Translations under genes and position numbers: made by a program | Shown here: positions 34,855 to 43,892 of the stretch, piece after piece | Layout of the letters: every line of letters starts with the position of its first letter | How positions within the stretch are numbered: the stretch's first letter is position 1 | The notes under the pieces: model-generated | What the model was told of the DNA's origin: nothing | The model's database searches: none | What the model saw: only the letters and a program-made list of their open reading frames with translations | Origin: Rhodoplanes serenus | GTDB lineage: Bacteria; Pseudomonadota; Alphaproteobacteria; Rhizobiales; Xanthobacteraceae | Assembly: GCA_945893145.1 (NCBI GenBank) | Contig: CAMDDZ010000021.1 | Span: 1-64,000 of the forward strand | DNA: 64,000 bases | Reading direction: 5' to 3'

Positions 34855-35823
34855 ATGGCGGTGAACAGACCAAGCGGCCCCGGCGAGGAGAAGGCAACGC
34901 GGCGCGCAGCCGAAACGGCGCGCGGGCTTGCCTCCAATATTCCGCGCTTGGTGCTCGAAAGCCGCCGGGTTGCGGCGACCGTGATTCACGGACTGCACGG
35001 CCGCCGCCGCGCCGGCTCCGGCGAAAACTTCTGGCAATTCCGCCGCTTCGTCTCCGGCGAGGAGGCACGCCGCATCGATTGGCGCCGCTCGGCGCGCGGC
35101 GACGACCTTTACGTGCGCGAGCAGGAATGGGAAGCCGCGCACACGGTCTGGATCTGGCCCGACCGCTCGCCGTCCATGAACTTCGTCTCCAAGCTCGCGC
35201 GCGAAAGCAAGCTCGACCGCACGCTGGTGATCGGGCTTGCGCTCGCTGAGGTGCTGGTCGATGCCGGCGAGCGCGTCGGCGTGCCCGGCCTGATGCGGCC
35301 GACCGGCAGCCGCGCCGTGATCGACCGCATGGCGGACGCGATCATGCACGATCCAAACGAACGCGCGAGCCTGCCGCAAGGCTTTGCGCCCGCTTCGCTC
35401 GCCGAGATCGTGTTGCTGTCCGACCTGTGGAGCCCGATCGAGGAAATCCGCACCACACTGTCGCAGCTTTCGACCAGCGGCGCACAGGGCCATCTGGTGC
35501 AGATTGTCGATCCGGCCGAGGAAACCTTCCCCTATTCCGGGCGCATCGAGTTCATCGAGCCGGAGGGCGGCGGCGATATCACGGCCGGCCGCGCCGAGAA
35601 TTGGCGCGCGGATTATGAGGTGCGGCTCGCGCGTCATCGCGCCGAGATCCGCGCCGAGACCGACCGGCTGCACTGGAGCTTCACGGTGCACCGCACCGAG
35701 CGGCCAGCGAATGAATTGCTGCTCGGGTTGCACGCCCGCATTGGCGAAGGCAATGAAGCGGCCGTGATGGGCCGCAGACCCAAAAATGTGCACCACTCGG
35801 CGCCGATTGCGAGGCCCGCATGA
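34855..35823 (+). CDS. DUF58 domain protein
   Basis: A 322 aa protein carrying the DUF58 signature (GSGENFWQFRRFVSGEEARRIDWRRSARGDDLYVREQEW), followed by the VWA-like start HTVWIWPDRSPSM. The frame is open from TTG 34843, but ATG 34855 is the first ATG, 4 bases beyond the moxR stop. DUF58 proteins almost always pair with MoxR ATPases and are presumed substrates or adaptors. The stop overlaps the next gene's ATG (ATGA). Confidence 0.93.
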   Translation: MAVNRPSGPGEEKATRRAAETARGLASNIPRLVLESRRVAATVIHGLHGRRRAGSGENFWQFRRFVSGEEARRIDWRRSARGDDLYVREQEWEAAHTVWIWPDRSPSMNFVSKLARESKLDRTLVIGLALAEVLVDAGERVGVPGLMRPTGSRAVIDRMADAIMHDPNERASLPQGFAPASLAEIVLLSDLWSPIEEIRTTLSQLSTSGAQGHLVQIVDPAEETFPYSGRIEFIEPEGGGDITAGRAENWRADYEVRLARHRAEIRAETDRLHWSFTVHRTERPANELLLGLHARIGEGNEAAVMGRRPKNVHHSAPIARPA

Positions 35824-38696
35824 TGGGCCTGCCGCTCGGCTTTGCGAGCCCGCTGGTGCTGCTCGGACTGCTCAGCCTGCCGATCCTGTGGTGGCTGTTG
35901 CGGCTCATTCCGCCGCGGCCGCTGCGCGTCGAGTTTCCGCCGACGCGGCTGCTGTTCGACATCAAGCCGAAGGAGGACACGCCTTCGCGCACGCCATGGT
36001 GGCTCACGCTGCTGCGGCTCACGCTTGCGGCCCTGGTCATCTTGGCGGCGGCGGGGCCGCTTTGGAATCCCCCAACCACGACATCGAGCGGCGCCAACCC
36101 GATCCTGGTGCTGATCGACGACGGCTGGTCGGCGGCGGCGAGTTGGGACGCGCGCCTGCGCACGGCCGACGATATCCTGCAGCGTGCCGAAGCCGATGGC
36201 CGCGGCATCGCCCTCTTCCCGCTCGGCGAACCCGGCCGCGATATCTCGCTGCAAACGCCGGCCGCGGCGCGCGTCCGGCTCGCACAATTCAAGCCGAAGC
36301 CGCATGCGGTCGAGCGCGCCGACGCGCTGCCGGCGATCACCCGCATCCTTGCCGCCACGCCTGGCATGGACGTGCTCTGGCTCTCCGACGGTGTGAATTC
36401 CGGCGGAGCCGAGGCTTTCATCGAAAATCTGTCTCGCGCTGCCGATGGGCGGCGGATCACCGTGTTGGCGGCCGGGCTGCCGAACGCGCACGCGCTCGCC
36501 GCAGCCGACAATGCGGCCGGCGCGCTGACGGTGAAGGTGCTGCGCGCGACCACGGGCGGCACCGAAGAGGGCATCATCCGCGCGTTCGATCTCAAGGGCT
36601 TGCCGCTGGGCGATGGCCGTTTCACATTCAAGGCTGGCGAGCGCGAAGCCGATGCCGAGATCAATCTCCCGGTCGAGATCCGCAACGACATTGCCCGCCT
36701 CGAAATTGTGTCCGAACGCTCAGCCGGCGCCGTGCAGCTTCTCGACAAGCGCTGGCGGCGGCGCACGATCGGCGTCGTGTCTGGCGCCACCAGCGAAACC
36801 GCGCAGCCACTGCTTGCTTCGACGTTCTATCTGGGGCGCGCGCTCAATCCGTTCGCCGACGTACGGCTCGCCGAAGCCAGCGCTCCTGTCGATGCGATCA
36901 AGCGTTTCGTCGAGCAGGGCGTGCCGATGATCATCCTGGCCGACGTCGGCAACGTCTCCGGCGAAGCGCACGACCGGCTGGCAAGCTGGGTCGAGGATGG
37001 TGGCATGCTGGTGCGCTTTGCCGGACCGCGGCTCGCCGCCTCCGATGATGATCTCGTCCCGGTGAAGCTCCGCCGCGGCGGGCGCATCCTGGGCGGCAGC
37101 TTGAGCTGGGAGCAGCCGCAACAGCTCACGGGCTTTGCCAAGGAAAGCCCGTTCGGCACCATGGCGGTGCCGAAGGATGTCACTATCACCCGCCAAGTGC
37201 TGGCTGAGCCGGAAGCGGGCCTGGTCGATCGCACGTGGGCCACGCTCGGCGACGGCACGCCGCTCGTCACCGCGGTCAAGCGCGGCAAGGGCATGATCAT
37301 CCTGTTCCACGTCACCGCCGACACGCGCTGGTCCGACCTGCCGCTGTCCGGCACCTTCGTCGAGATGCTTCGCCGCGTCGTCGGGCTTGCGGGCAGCTCA
37401 GTTAAGACACAGACCCCCGCAGAGGAACGTACCGTGCGCGAAGTGATTGCGCCGACCCGCGTGCTGGATGGCTTCGGCGCCTTCGGGCCGCCGACCGCCA
37501 CGACCAAGCCAGTGCCGGCCGGATTCACCGGCCGCGCCACCTCGGACCATCCGCCGGGATTCTATGGGCCGCCGGAAGGGCTGCTCGCCGTCAATACGCT
37601 GGCGCCGGCGGATCGTCTCGTCCCGCTCGACTTTGCGCCGCTGCGCGCGCACGTCGAGGCCTATCAGGTCGGCGAGCCGCAGGATTTGCGCGGCCCGATC
37701 CTGCTGGTGGCACTGGCGCTGCTGGCGCTCGACGCGATGGTAGTGTTCTTCCTAGCAGGCGGCATCGCGCACCTGGCGCGGCGGCGGCCGGCATCGCGCG
37801 CCGCGGCGGTCGTCGCCATCGGCCTGCTCTCCAGTCTTCTTGTGGCCGCACCGGACGCCTTCGCCCAGCAGCAGCGCAATACGCCGCCGGCCGCTGCGTC
37901 CGCGCCGGCCGCGCCCACGCCGCAGGCCGAAGAGTTCGCCATGCGGGCGACTGTCGAAACGCGGCTCGCTTACGTCGTGACCGGCAACGCCGAGGTCGAT
38001 GGCATCAGCAAGTCCGGCCTGCAGGGCCTGTCGATCTTCCTCGCGCAGCGCACCGCGCTCGAGCCCGGCGAGCCCGTGGGGCTCGACATCTCACGCGACG
38101 AATTGAGCTTCTTCCCGCTGATCTACTGGCCGATCGTGCCGGGCGCGCCGCGGCCCTCTGCCGCGACGCTGGCGCGGATCGACGCCTACATGAAACAGGG
38201 CGGCACGGTGCTGTTCGACACCCGCGACGCCATTCTGGCGCCGCCAGGTCAGGGCGGCGAGGCGCGCGGACCCGGAATGGTGGCGCTGCGCACGATCCTG
38301 TCCTCGCTCGACATCCCCGAACTCGAGCCTGTGTCGCGCGACCACGTGCTGACCAAGACATTTTTCCTCCTGCGCGACTTCCCGGGCCGCTTCAATTCCG
38401 GCCAGCTTTGGGTCGAAGCCCTGCCCGCCGCCAACGAAACCGACGAGGAAAAAGACCGCCGTCCGGCCCGCGCCGGCGATGGCGTGTCGTCGATCATCAT
38501 CACGTCGAACGACTTTGCCGGCGCTTGGGCGACGCGCACTGACGGGCAGGCCATGCTGCCGATGGTGCCGGGCGAGCCGCGCCAGCGCGAGTACGCGTTC
38601 CGCGCCGGCGTCAACATCGTGATGTACACGCTCACCGGCAACTACAAGGCCGATCAGGTCCATGTGCCGGCGCTGCTCGAACGGCTGGGGCAGTAA
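35820..38696 (+). CDS. BatA-like/DUF4159 membrane protein
   Basis: A 958 aa protein. The N-terminus (residues 1-80) is the aerotolerance-regulator BatA type: LASPLVLLGLLSLPILWWLLRLIPP, then a second helix LTLAALVILAAAGPLW. A VWA-like region follows (ILVLIDDGWSAAASWD). Near residues 625-685 come two further hydrophobic segments, the second resembling a signal peptide (LLSSLLVAAPDAFAQQQ). Then comes the DUF4159 domain (ETRLAYVVTGNAEVDGISKSGL ... MKQGGTVLFDTRD). It probably spans the inner membrane with both large parts in the periplasm. Function unknown. Confidence 0.88.
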   Translation: MMGLPLGFASPLVLLGLLSLPILWWLLRLIPPRPLRVEFPPTRLLFDIKPKEDTPSRTPWWLTLLRLTLAALVILAAAGPLWNPPTTTSSGANPILVLIDDGWSAAASWDARLRTADDILQRAEADGRGIALFPLGEPGRDISLQTPAAARVRLAQFKPKPHAVERADALPAITRILAATPGMDVLWLSDGVNSGGAEAFIENLSRAADGRRITVLAAGLPNAHALAAADNAAGALTVKVLRATTGGTEEGIIRAFDLKGLPLGDGRFTFKAGEREADAEINLPVEIRNDIARLEIVSERSAGAVQLLDKRWRRRTIGVVSGATSETAQPLLASTFYLGRALNPFADVRLAEASAPVDAIKRFVEQGVPMIILADVGNVSGEAHDRLASWVEDGGMLVRFAGPRLAASDDDLVPVKLRRGGRILGGSLSWEQPQQLTGFAKESPFGTMAVPKDVTITRQVLAEPEAGLVDRTWATLGDGTPLVTAVKRGKGMIILFHVTADTRWSDLPLSGTFVEMLRRVVGLAGSSVKTQTPAEERTVREVIAPTRVLDGFGAFGPPTATTKPVPAGFTGRATSDHPPGFYGPPEGLLAVNTLAPADRLVPLDFAPLRAHVEAYQVGEPQDLRGPILLVALALLALDAMVVFFLAGGIAHLARRRPASRAAAVVAIGLLSSLLVAAPDAFAQQQRNTPPAAASAPAAPTPQAEEFAMRATVETRLAYVVTGNAEVDGISKSGLQGLSIFLAQRTALEPGEPVGLDISRDELSFFPLIYWPIVPGAPRPSAATLARIDAYMKQGGTVLFDTRDAILAPPGQGGEARGPGMVALRTILSSLDIPELEPVSRDHVLTKTFFLLRDFPGRFNSGQLWVEALPAANETDEEKDRRPARAGDGVSSIIITSNDFAGAWATRTDGQAMLPMVPGEPRQREYAFRAGVNIVMYTLTGNYKADQVHVPALLERLGQ

Positions 38697-38705
38697 GGAC
38701 ACGCA

Positions 38706-40772
38706 ATGGGTTTCGGTATCGCATTCGCTCCACTGGTTCCTGCCTATGTGTTGTGGGCCGCTGGCATCTTCGCGGTGGCGCTCGCCGTCCTGCTGCTCGC
38801 CGTGCGCAGCCGCGGTGCCGCGGTGCGTGCGCTGGCGCTGGCGTTCATGGTGCTGGCTCTCGCCAACCCGTCGTTGACCCGCGAAGACCGTGAGCCGCTC
38901 TCCTCGACCGTGGTCGTGGTGGTCGACAAGAGCCCAAGTCAGAACTTCGGTGACCGCCAGAAACAGACGGCGGCCGCGCGCGCTCAGTTGGCCGAACGGC
39001 TCGGCCGCATCCAGGGCCTCGACGTGCGCTTCGTCGAAGCTGGCGAAGCCGACGGCGAGACCGACGGCACGCGGCTGTTCTCGGCGCTCAATGCCGCGCT
39101 GGCCGACGTGCCGCCAGACCGGGTGGCCGGCGCGATCCTGCTCACCGACGGCCGCGTGCACGACGTGCCGGCCGAGGTTTCGGCGCTCGGCTTCTCGGCG
39201 CCGGTGCATGCGCTCATCACCGGCGAGCGCGGCGAACGCGACCGCCGCGTCGTGCTGGTGACGGCGCCCCGCTTTGGCATCGTCGGCCAGTCGCAGACCA
39301 TCGTTTACCGCGTCGAGGACGAGGGCGCGCGCGGCGCGCCCGCCCAGATCACCGTGCGCCGTGACGGCGAGGTGCTGGAGCGCCGCACTGTCACGCCGGG
39401 CAGCACCGTCAATGCGCAAATCCCAATCCCGCACGCCGGGCCCAACATCGTCGAGATCGAAGCCTCGCCGCTCGAAGGTGAATTGACCACCGTCAACAAC
39501 CGGGCGGTCGTTTCGATCGACGGCGTGCGCGACAAGCTCCGCGTGCTGCTCGTGTCGGGCGAGCCCCACGCCGGCGAGCGCACCTGGCGCAACCTGCTGA
39601 AATCCGACGCCTCGGTCGATCTCGTGCACTTCACCATTCTGCGTCCGCCGGAAAAGCAGGACGGCACGCCGATCAACGAGCTGTCACTGATCGCATTTCC
39701 GACCCGCGAATTGTTCCAGCAGAAGATCAATGAGTTCCAGCTCATCATCTTTGATCGCTACGCGCGGCAAGGCGTGCTGCCGATCATTTACTTCGAAAAC
39801 ATCGCGCGCTATGTGCGCGATGGCGGCGCGGTGCTGGTCGCGGCTGGGCCGGACTATGCAAGCCAGACGAGCCTTTGGCGCACGCCGCTCGAACAGATCC
39901 TGCCGGCCGAGCCGAGCGGACTCACGACCGAAGCAGCCTTTCGCGCCATGCTCACCGGCCCCGGCAAGCGCCATCCGGTCACGCGCGGCCTGCAAGGTGC
40001 CGACGCCGATCCGCCGAACTGGAGCCGCTGGTTCCGTCTGGTCGATACCAAAAGCGCCAGCGGCACGACCGTCATGGACGGGCCGAACAACAAGCCGCTG
40101 CTCGTGCTATCGCGCGAAGGCGACGGCCGCGTCGCTCTGCTGCTGTCCGATCACATCTGGCTGTGGGCGCGCGGCTATGAGGGCGGCGGGCCACACCTCG
40201 ACCTGCTGCGCCGGCTGTCGCACTGGCTGATGAAGCAGCCCGATCTCGAGGAAGAAGCGCTGCGCCTGATCGTGCGCGGCGGCGATCTCCTGGTCGAGCG
40301 TCAGACCATGGCGGACACGGTCAACGAAGTGACCCTGACATTGCCGTCCGGCGCCACCCGCACGCTGACGCTGACCGCCGGAGAGCCCGGGCTGTGGCGC
40401 GGCTCGATCCGCGCCAACGAACTCGGCCTGTGGCATGCCACCGACGGCAAGCTCACGGCGCTGACCAATGTCGGGCCGCCCAATCCGCGCGAATTCGCAG
40501 AAGTCACCTCGACCACGGAGCTTGTCTCTCCGCTGACCAGCGCGAGCGGTGGCGACGCACGCCGCATTGCTGCAGCGAGTGGCGTCGCGCTGCCGCGCAT
40601 CGTCGGCATGCGCTCGAGCGACACCTATCGCGGCGAAGATTGGATCGGGCTGAAGCTTCGTGAAGCCAGTGTGGTGCGCGGCATCGGCGTGCTGCCGGTG
40701 TTCGCTGGCCTGCTCGGCCTCTTGCTTCTGGTCGGCTCGCTCGCCGCCACTTGGGCTCGCGAAGGCCGGTAA
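38706..40772 (+). CDS. VWA/GATase-like membrane protein of the MoxR operon
   Basis: A 688 aa protein. Two N-terminal membrane segments (about 10-30 and 38-53) are followed by VVVVVDKSPSQNFGDRQKQ, a partial MIDAS-like DxSxS. A long region with beta-sandwich character follows, then FQLIIFDRYARQGVLPIIYFENIARYVRDGGAVLVAAGP, which resembles the class I glutamine amidotransferase-like fold. A last membrane helix ends the protein (GVLPVFAGLLGLLLLVGSLA). It follows the DUF4159 gene by 9 bases. It is the last gene of the four. Confidence 0.85.
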   Translation: MGFGIAFAPLVPAYVLWAAGIFAVALAVLLLAVRSRGAAVRALALAFMVLALANPSLTREDREPLSSTVVVVVDKSPSQNFGDRQKQTAAARAQLAERLGRIQGLDVRFVEAGEADGETDGTRLFSALNAALADVPPDRVAGAILLTDGRVHDVPAEVSALGFSAPVHALITGERGERDRRVVLVTAPRFGIVGQSQTIVYRVEDEGARGAPAQITVRRDGEVLERRTVTPGSTVNAQIPIPHAGPNIVEIEASPLEGELTTVNNRAVVSIDGVRDKLRVLLVSGEPHAGERTWRNLLKSDASVDLVHFTILRPPEKQDGTPINELSLIAFPTRELFQQKINEFQLIIFDRYARQGVLPIIYFENIARYVRDGGAVLVAAGPDYASQTSLWRTPLEQILPAEPSGLTTEAAFRAMLTGPGKRHPVTRGLQGADADPPNWSRWFRLVDTKSASGTTVMDGPNNKPLLVLSREGDGRVALLLSDHIWLWARGYEGGGPHLDLLRRLSHWLMKQPDLEEEALRLIVRGGDLLVERQTMADTVNEVTLTLPSGATRTLTLTAGEPGLWRGSIRANELGLWHATDGKLTALTNVGPPNPREFAEVTSTTELVSPLTSASGGDARRIAAASGVALPRIVGMRSSDTYRGEDWIGLKLREASVVRGIGVLPVFAGLLGLLLLVGSLAATWAREGR

Positions 40773-40801
40773 GCCGGCTCTCGTTGGGCTCGCGAAGGCC
40801 G
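40751..40801. repeat. Short direct repeat at the 3' end of the VWA-like gene
   Basis: The 18-mer TTGGGCTCGCGAAGGCCG occurs at 40751-40768, inside the last codons of the gene, and again at 40784-40801 just after the stop. The period is 33 bases. It looks like a local duplication of the gene's end. Confidence 0.8.
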
Positions 40802-40850
40802 ATCAATCGGCCTTTGCCGTTCCGGCCGCAACGCCGCGCCCAGCGCGCGT

Positions 40851-41141
40851 TTACTTTTCGCCCATGATCGGCTCAGCAACTGAAGTCAGTATGCTGGACG
40901 GTTTTTCTCGGCATTTCGCCCCAAGCTGCTTCAGCTCGTTGGCGATCTTGCCGAAATCGATCACCGCCGCGGCATCCGAGGCGGAATAATAACCGGCGAG
41001 CCACATCGCCACCGCGGTGATGGAATCCTTATCGAGCGTCAGGAACTCCTTGCACGTCACCGACGACAGATCGACCGTCTGCGCTTTCGCCGGCACGACA
41101 CTCAGACCGACCGCGAGAGCGGCGGCATAAAACACCTTCAT
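40851..41141 (-). CDS. HdeA/HdeB-like periplasmic protein
   Basis: A 96 aa protein with a signal peptide (cleaved near VPAKAQ), then VDLSSVTCKEFLTLDKDSITAVAMWLAGYYSA and a second Cys in LKQLGAKCREKP. Two cysteines around a helical core and the CKEFL....D..... W..GY pattern match the HdeA family, periplasmic acid-stress chaperones in enterics. Rhizobial homologues are of unproven function. ATG 41141 has AGGAATTAA just upstream. It is a single gene between two convergent/divergent neighbours. Confidence 0.8.
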   Translation of the reverse strand: MKVFYAAALAVGLSVVPAKAQTVDLSSVTCKEFLTLDKDSITAVAMWLAGYYSASDAAAVIDFGKIANELKQLGAKCREKPSSILTSVAEPIMGEK

Positions 41142-41298
41142 TTAATTCCTCGTGGTTGCTGCTGGCACGATGGAAACGCTAATTACGGTTTGTGAAGAAG
41201 AAGTCAAAACAGCACGTCATGCCACGCGCGCGACACAGCACTGAAATTTTAGCGCGGCGTTGCGTCCCGGTAGCCGTTGCCGTTGTGCCGACTAAATT

Positions 41299-41802
41299 TC
41301 AGGCGCTCTCGATGTGCGGCCGGATGGCGCCGGAGACACCTTCGAAGGCGCCCGGCACGAGTTCCGCCACCAGCAGCCGGCCTGGATCCACCGGCCCCGG
41401 CATCGGCGTCCGCCCCTTGGGCACAGGCTTGAAGCCGACCTTGCTGTAATAAGGCTCGTCGCCGACCAGCACGACGAGGCGATGCCCTTGTGACCGCGCC
41501 TCGGCCATGGCGCGCTCCATCAGCGCTTGGCCGATGCCACGCTCACGGAACGCCGGCTCGACCGTCAGCGGACCGAGCAGCAGCGCCGGCGTCTTGCCGA
41601 TCCGCACCGGCGACAGCTGCACCGAGCCGACCAGCAGCGTGCCGACCCGCGCCGTGAACGAAAGATCGAGCCGGTGCGTTATGCCTTCGCGGAGCCGGTA
41701 GGCGGTCTTTGCAAAGCGGCCCGGGCCAAAGGTGCGCTCGTGCAATCGCGCGATGGCCTGCGCATCGTCCGCCGCCTCCTGAAGGATCGTCAGGTCGGTC
41801 AT
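41299..41802 (-). CDS. GNAT family N-acetyltransferase (YhbS-like)
   Basis: A 167 aa acetyltransferase. Motif A for acetyl-CoA binding reads LLGPLTVEPAFRERGIGQALMERAMAEARSQGHRLVVLVGDEPYYSKVGFKP, the arrangement of the YhbS-like group. It acetylates an unknown amine, likely a small molecule or protein N-terminus. ATG 41802 has AGGGGAAC upstream. It is divergent from the glutathionyl-hydroquinone reductase gene with a 101-base gap. Confidence 0.92.
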   Translation of the reverse strand: MTDLTILQEAADDAQAIARLHERTFGPGRFAKTAYRLREGITHRLDLSFTARVGTLLVGSVQLSPVRIGKTPALLLGPLTVEPAFRERGIGQALMERAMAEARSQGHRLVVLVGDEPYYSKVGFKPVPKGRTPMPGPVDPGRLLVAELVPGAFEGVSGAIRPHIESA

Positions 41803-41903
41803 TGTTCCCCTTATGGCGCGATTAGCATTTGGGCAGCCTAAGGTCCATCACTGTGGCGCGGTGCCAGAATTGGCTACACTTAAAGCAACGAACGGAGCCG
41901 ACG

Positions 41904-42890
41904 ATGGGTCTCTTGGTTGAAGGCGAGTGGAAAGACGACAGCCACGACCCGAAGCGATTCCAGGATGGCCGCTTCGTGCGGCCGGCCACGCGCTTCCGCA
42001 ACTGGGTCACGCCCGACGGCAGCCCAGGCCCCTCCGGCGAGGGCTCATTCGCGGCCGAGCCCAACCGCTACCACCTCTACGTTTCGCTCGCCTGCCCGTG
42101 GGCACACCGCACCGTCATCATGCGCAAGCTCAAAGCTTTGGAAAACGCGATCTCGATGTCGGTCGTCGCATTCGGTGACATGAGCGAAGGCTGGACCTTC
42201 GACAAGGCCTTCGGCTCGACCGGCGACGCCGTGAGCGGCAAAACGCTGATGCGCGACATCTATCTGGCGGCCGATGGGAAATACACCGGGCGCGTCAGCG
42301 TGCCGGTGCTGTGGGACAAGACGCGGCGCACCATTGTCAACAACGAGTCGTCCGAAATCATCCGGATGCTCAACTCCGCGTTCGATGCCTTCACCAACGT
42401 GCATACCGACTACTACCCGGCGGCCTATCGCACGCAGATCGACCAGCTCAACGACTTGATTTTTGCGACCGTGAACAACGGCGTTTATCGCGCGGGCTTC
42501 GCCACCGTGCAGGCCGCCTATGAGGAAGCCGCGCGCGGCGTGTTCGCGACGCTGGACGATCTCGACCGGCGGCTGTCGAAGCAACGCTATCTCGCCGGCC
42601 CCCGGATCACCGAAGCAGACTGGCGGCTGTTTCCGACGCTGGTCCGCTTCGACGCCGTCTATCACGGCCACTTCAAATGCAACCTGCGGCGGATTGAGGA
42701 TTATCCGAACCTGTCGAACTACCTGCGCGAACTCTATCAGCTGCCGGGTGTGGCCGAGACCGTGAACATGGAGCACATCAAGCGGCACTATTACGGCACA
42801 CAGCGCAAGGTGAACCCGACCGGCATCTATCCGCTCGGACCCATCCTCGACTTCACCAGACCGCACGATCGCGAGCGGTTCGTGAGCTGA
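41904..42890 (+). CDS. Glutathionyl-hydroquinone reductase (Xi-class GST)
   Basis: A 328 aa enzyme that removes glutathione from glutathionyl-hydroquinones. It is longer than a normal GST. The active-site Cys is in YHLYVSLACPWAHRTVIMRKLKAL. Further Xi-class signs are SVPVLWDKTRRTIVNNESSEIIRMLN and GVYRAGFATVQAAYEEA. ATG 41904 has GGAG 8 bases upstream; the frame is open back to 41829 without a ribosome site. A TTT receptor is convergent 3 bases downstream. It fits the aromatic-compound theme of the window. Confidence 0.95.
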   Translation: MGLLVEGEWKDDSHDPKRFQDGRFVRPATRFRNWVTPDGSPGPSGEGSFAAEPNRYHLYVSLACPWAHRTVIMRKLKALENAISMSVVAFGDMSEGWTFDKAFGSTGDAVSGKTLMRDIYLAADGKYTGRVSVPVLWDKTRRTIVNNESSEIIRMLNSAFDAFTNVHTDYYPAAYRTQIDQLNDLIFATVNNGVYRAGFATVQAAYEEAARGVFATLDDLDRRLSKQRYLAGPRITEADWRLFPTLVRFDAVYHGHFKCNLRRIEDYPNLSNYLRELYQLPGVAETVNMEHIKRHYYGTQRKVNPTGIYPLGPILDFTRPHDRERFVS

Positions 42891-42893
42891 AGG

Positions 42894-43838
42894 TCACTCC
42901 GCCGTGATGCCAAGCTTCTTGATCTGCGGACCCCAATAGGCCGCATCGCGTTCGAGCCGCTCGGTAAAGCCTTTGCTGTCGGCCTTGCCGCGCAGACCGC
43001 CCTCGTCCATCCGCTGCGCCAGAGCCGGGCTGCTCATGCCCTCGACCATCGCTTTTTCGAGTGAGGCGCGGACGTCGGCCGGCAATCCCGCCGGCGCCAG
43101 CATGCCGTACCAGTTGCCCATCAGCATGCCGGGATAGCCGAGCTCGGCGCTGGTCTGAAGGTCCGGAAGGAGCGGCGTGCGCTCGGTGGCGAACAGCGCG
43201 AGCGCGCGCACCTTGCCGCTCTTGACCAGCGGCACCAGGATCGGAAGATCGGCGCTCAGCAATTGAATGTGGCCGCCCAGCAAATCGTTCATCGCCGGCC
43301 CGAAGCCGCGATACGGAACGTGCGCGGTCTTCACCTTGGCCTCGGTGTTGAACACCTCGCCGATGATATGCATGGTCGATCCGGCGCCGGCCGAGCCGTA
43401 AGAAAGTTTCTCGGCCTTGGCCTTATCGATCAGCTCGGCGAGCGATTTGATGGGAGAGTCGGCGCTCACCACCATCAGCATCGGCACCGAGCCGAGATAG
43501 CCGATCGGCGTGAACGATTTCACCGGGTCGTAGCTCAGCGCGCCGGTGCGCAGCGCGGCACTGATGACGTGCGAGCCGGAGCTCGCAAACAGCAGCGTCT
43601 TGCCGTCCGGCGCCGCGCGCGCCACCTGCTCGGTCGCGAGCACGCCACCGGCGCCGCCGCGGTTTTCCACCACCACGTCGGTCTTGAGTCGCGTCTGCAT
43701 CTCCATGGCGATCAGCCGCGCGTACATATCGACCGGGCCACCGGCTGCAAACGGCACAACCACCTTGATGGGTTCAGCCAGGGCCGGAGCCGCAAGCGAG
43801 AACGCAAGCGCTGCGAGCACGACGAGACGACGGAGCAT
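42894..43838 (-). CDS. Tripartite tricarboxylate transporter (TTT/Bug) substrate-binding protein
   Basis: A 314 aa periplasmic receptor. The signal peptide ends APALAEP, then IKVVVPFAAGGPVDMYARLIAME, the ENRGGAGGVLATE motif and APDGKTLLF. It is the fourth Bug protein of the window. No TctA/TctB permease lies near it. ATG 43838 has AAAGG just upstream; the in-frame ATG at 43868 is less likely. Ligand unknown. Confidence 0.93.
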   Translation of the reverse strand: MLRRLVVLAALAFSLAAPALAEPIKVVVPFAAGGPVDMYARLIAMEMQTRLKTDVVVENRGGAGGVLATEQVARAAPDGKTLLFASSGSHVISAALRTGALSYDPVKSFTPIGYLGSVPMLMVVSADSPIKSLAELIDKAKAEKLSYGSAGAGSTMHIIGEVFNTEAKVKTAHVPYRGFGPAMNDLLGGHIQLLSADLPILVPLVKSGKVRALALFATERTPLLPDLQTSAELGYPGMLMGNWYGMLAPAGLPADVRASLEKAMVEGMSSPALAQRMDEGGLRGKADSKGFTERLERDAAYWGPQIKKLGITAE

Positions 43839-43892
43839 GTTGAAGCCTTTCGTTTCCACCCGCCGCAAGCCTAACGCAATGCGCTGCCGCTT

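Noticed and set aside
41192-41449. 85-codon plus-strand frame near the GNAT gene
   Set aside because: Overlaps the GNAT gene on the other strand and has no family signature.
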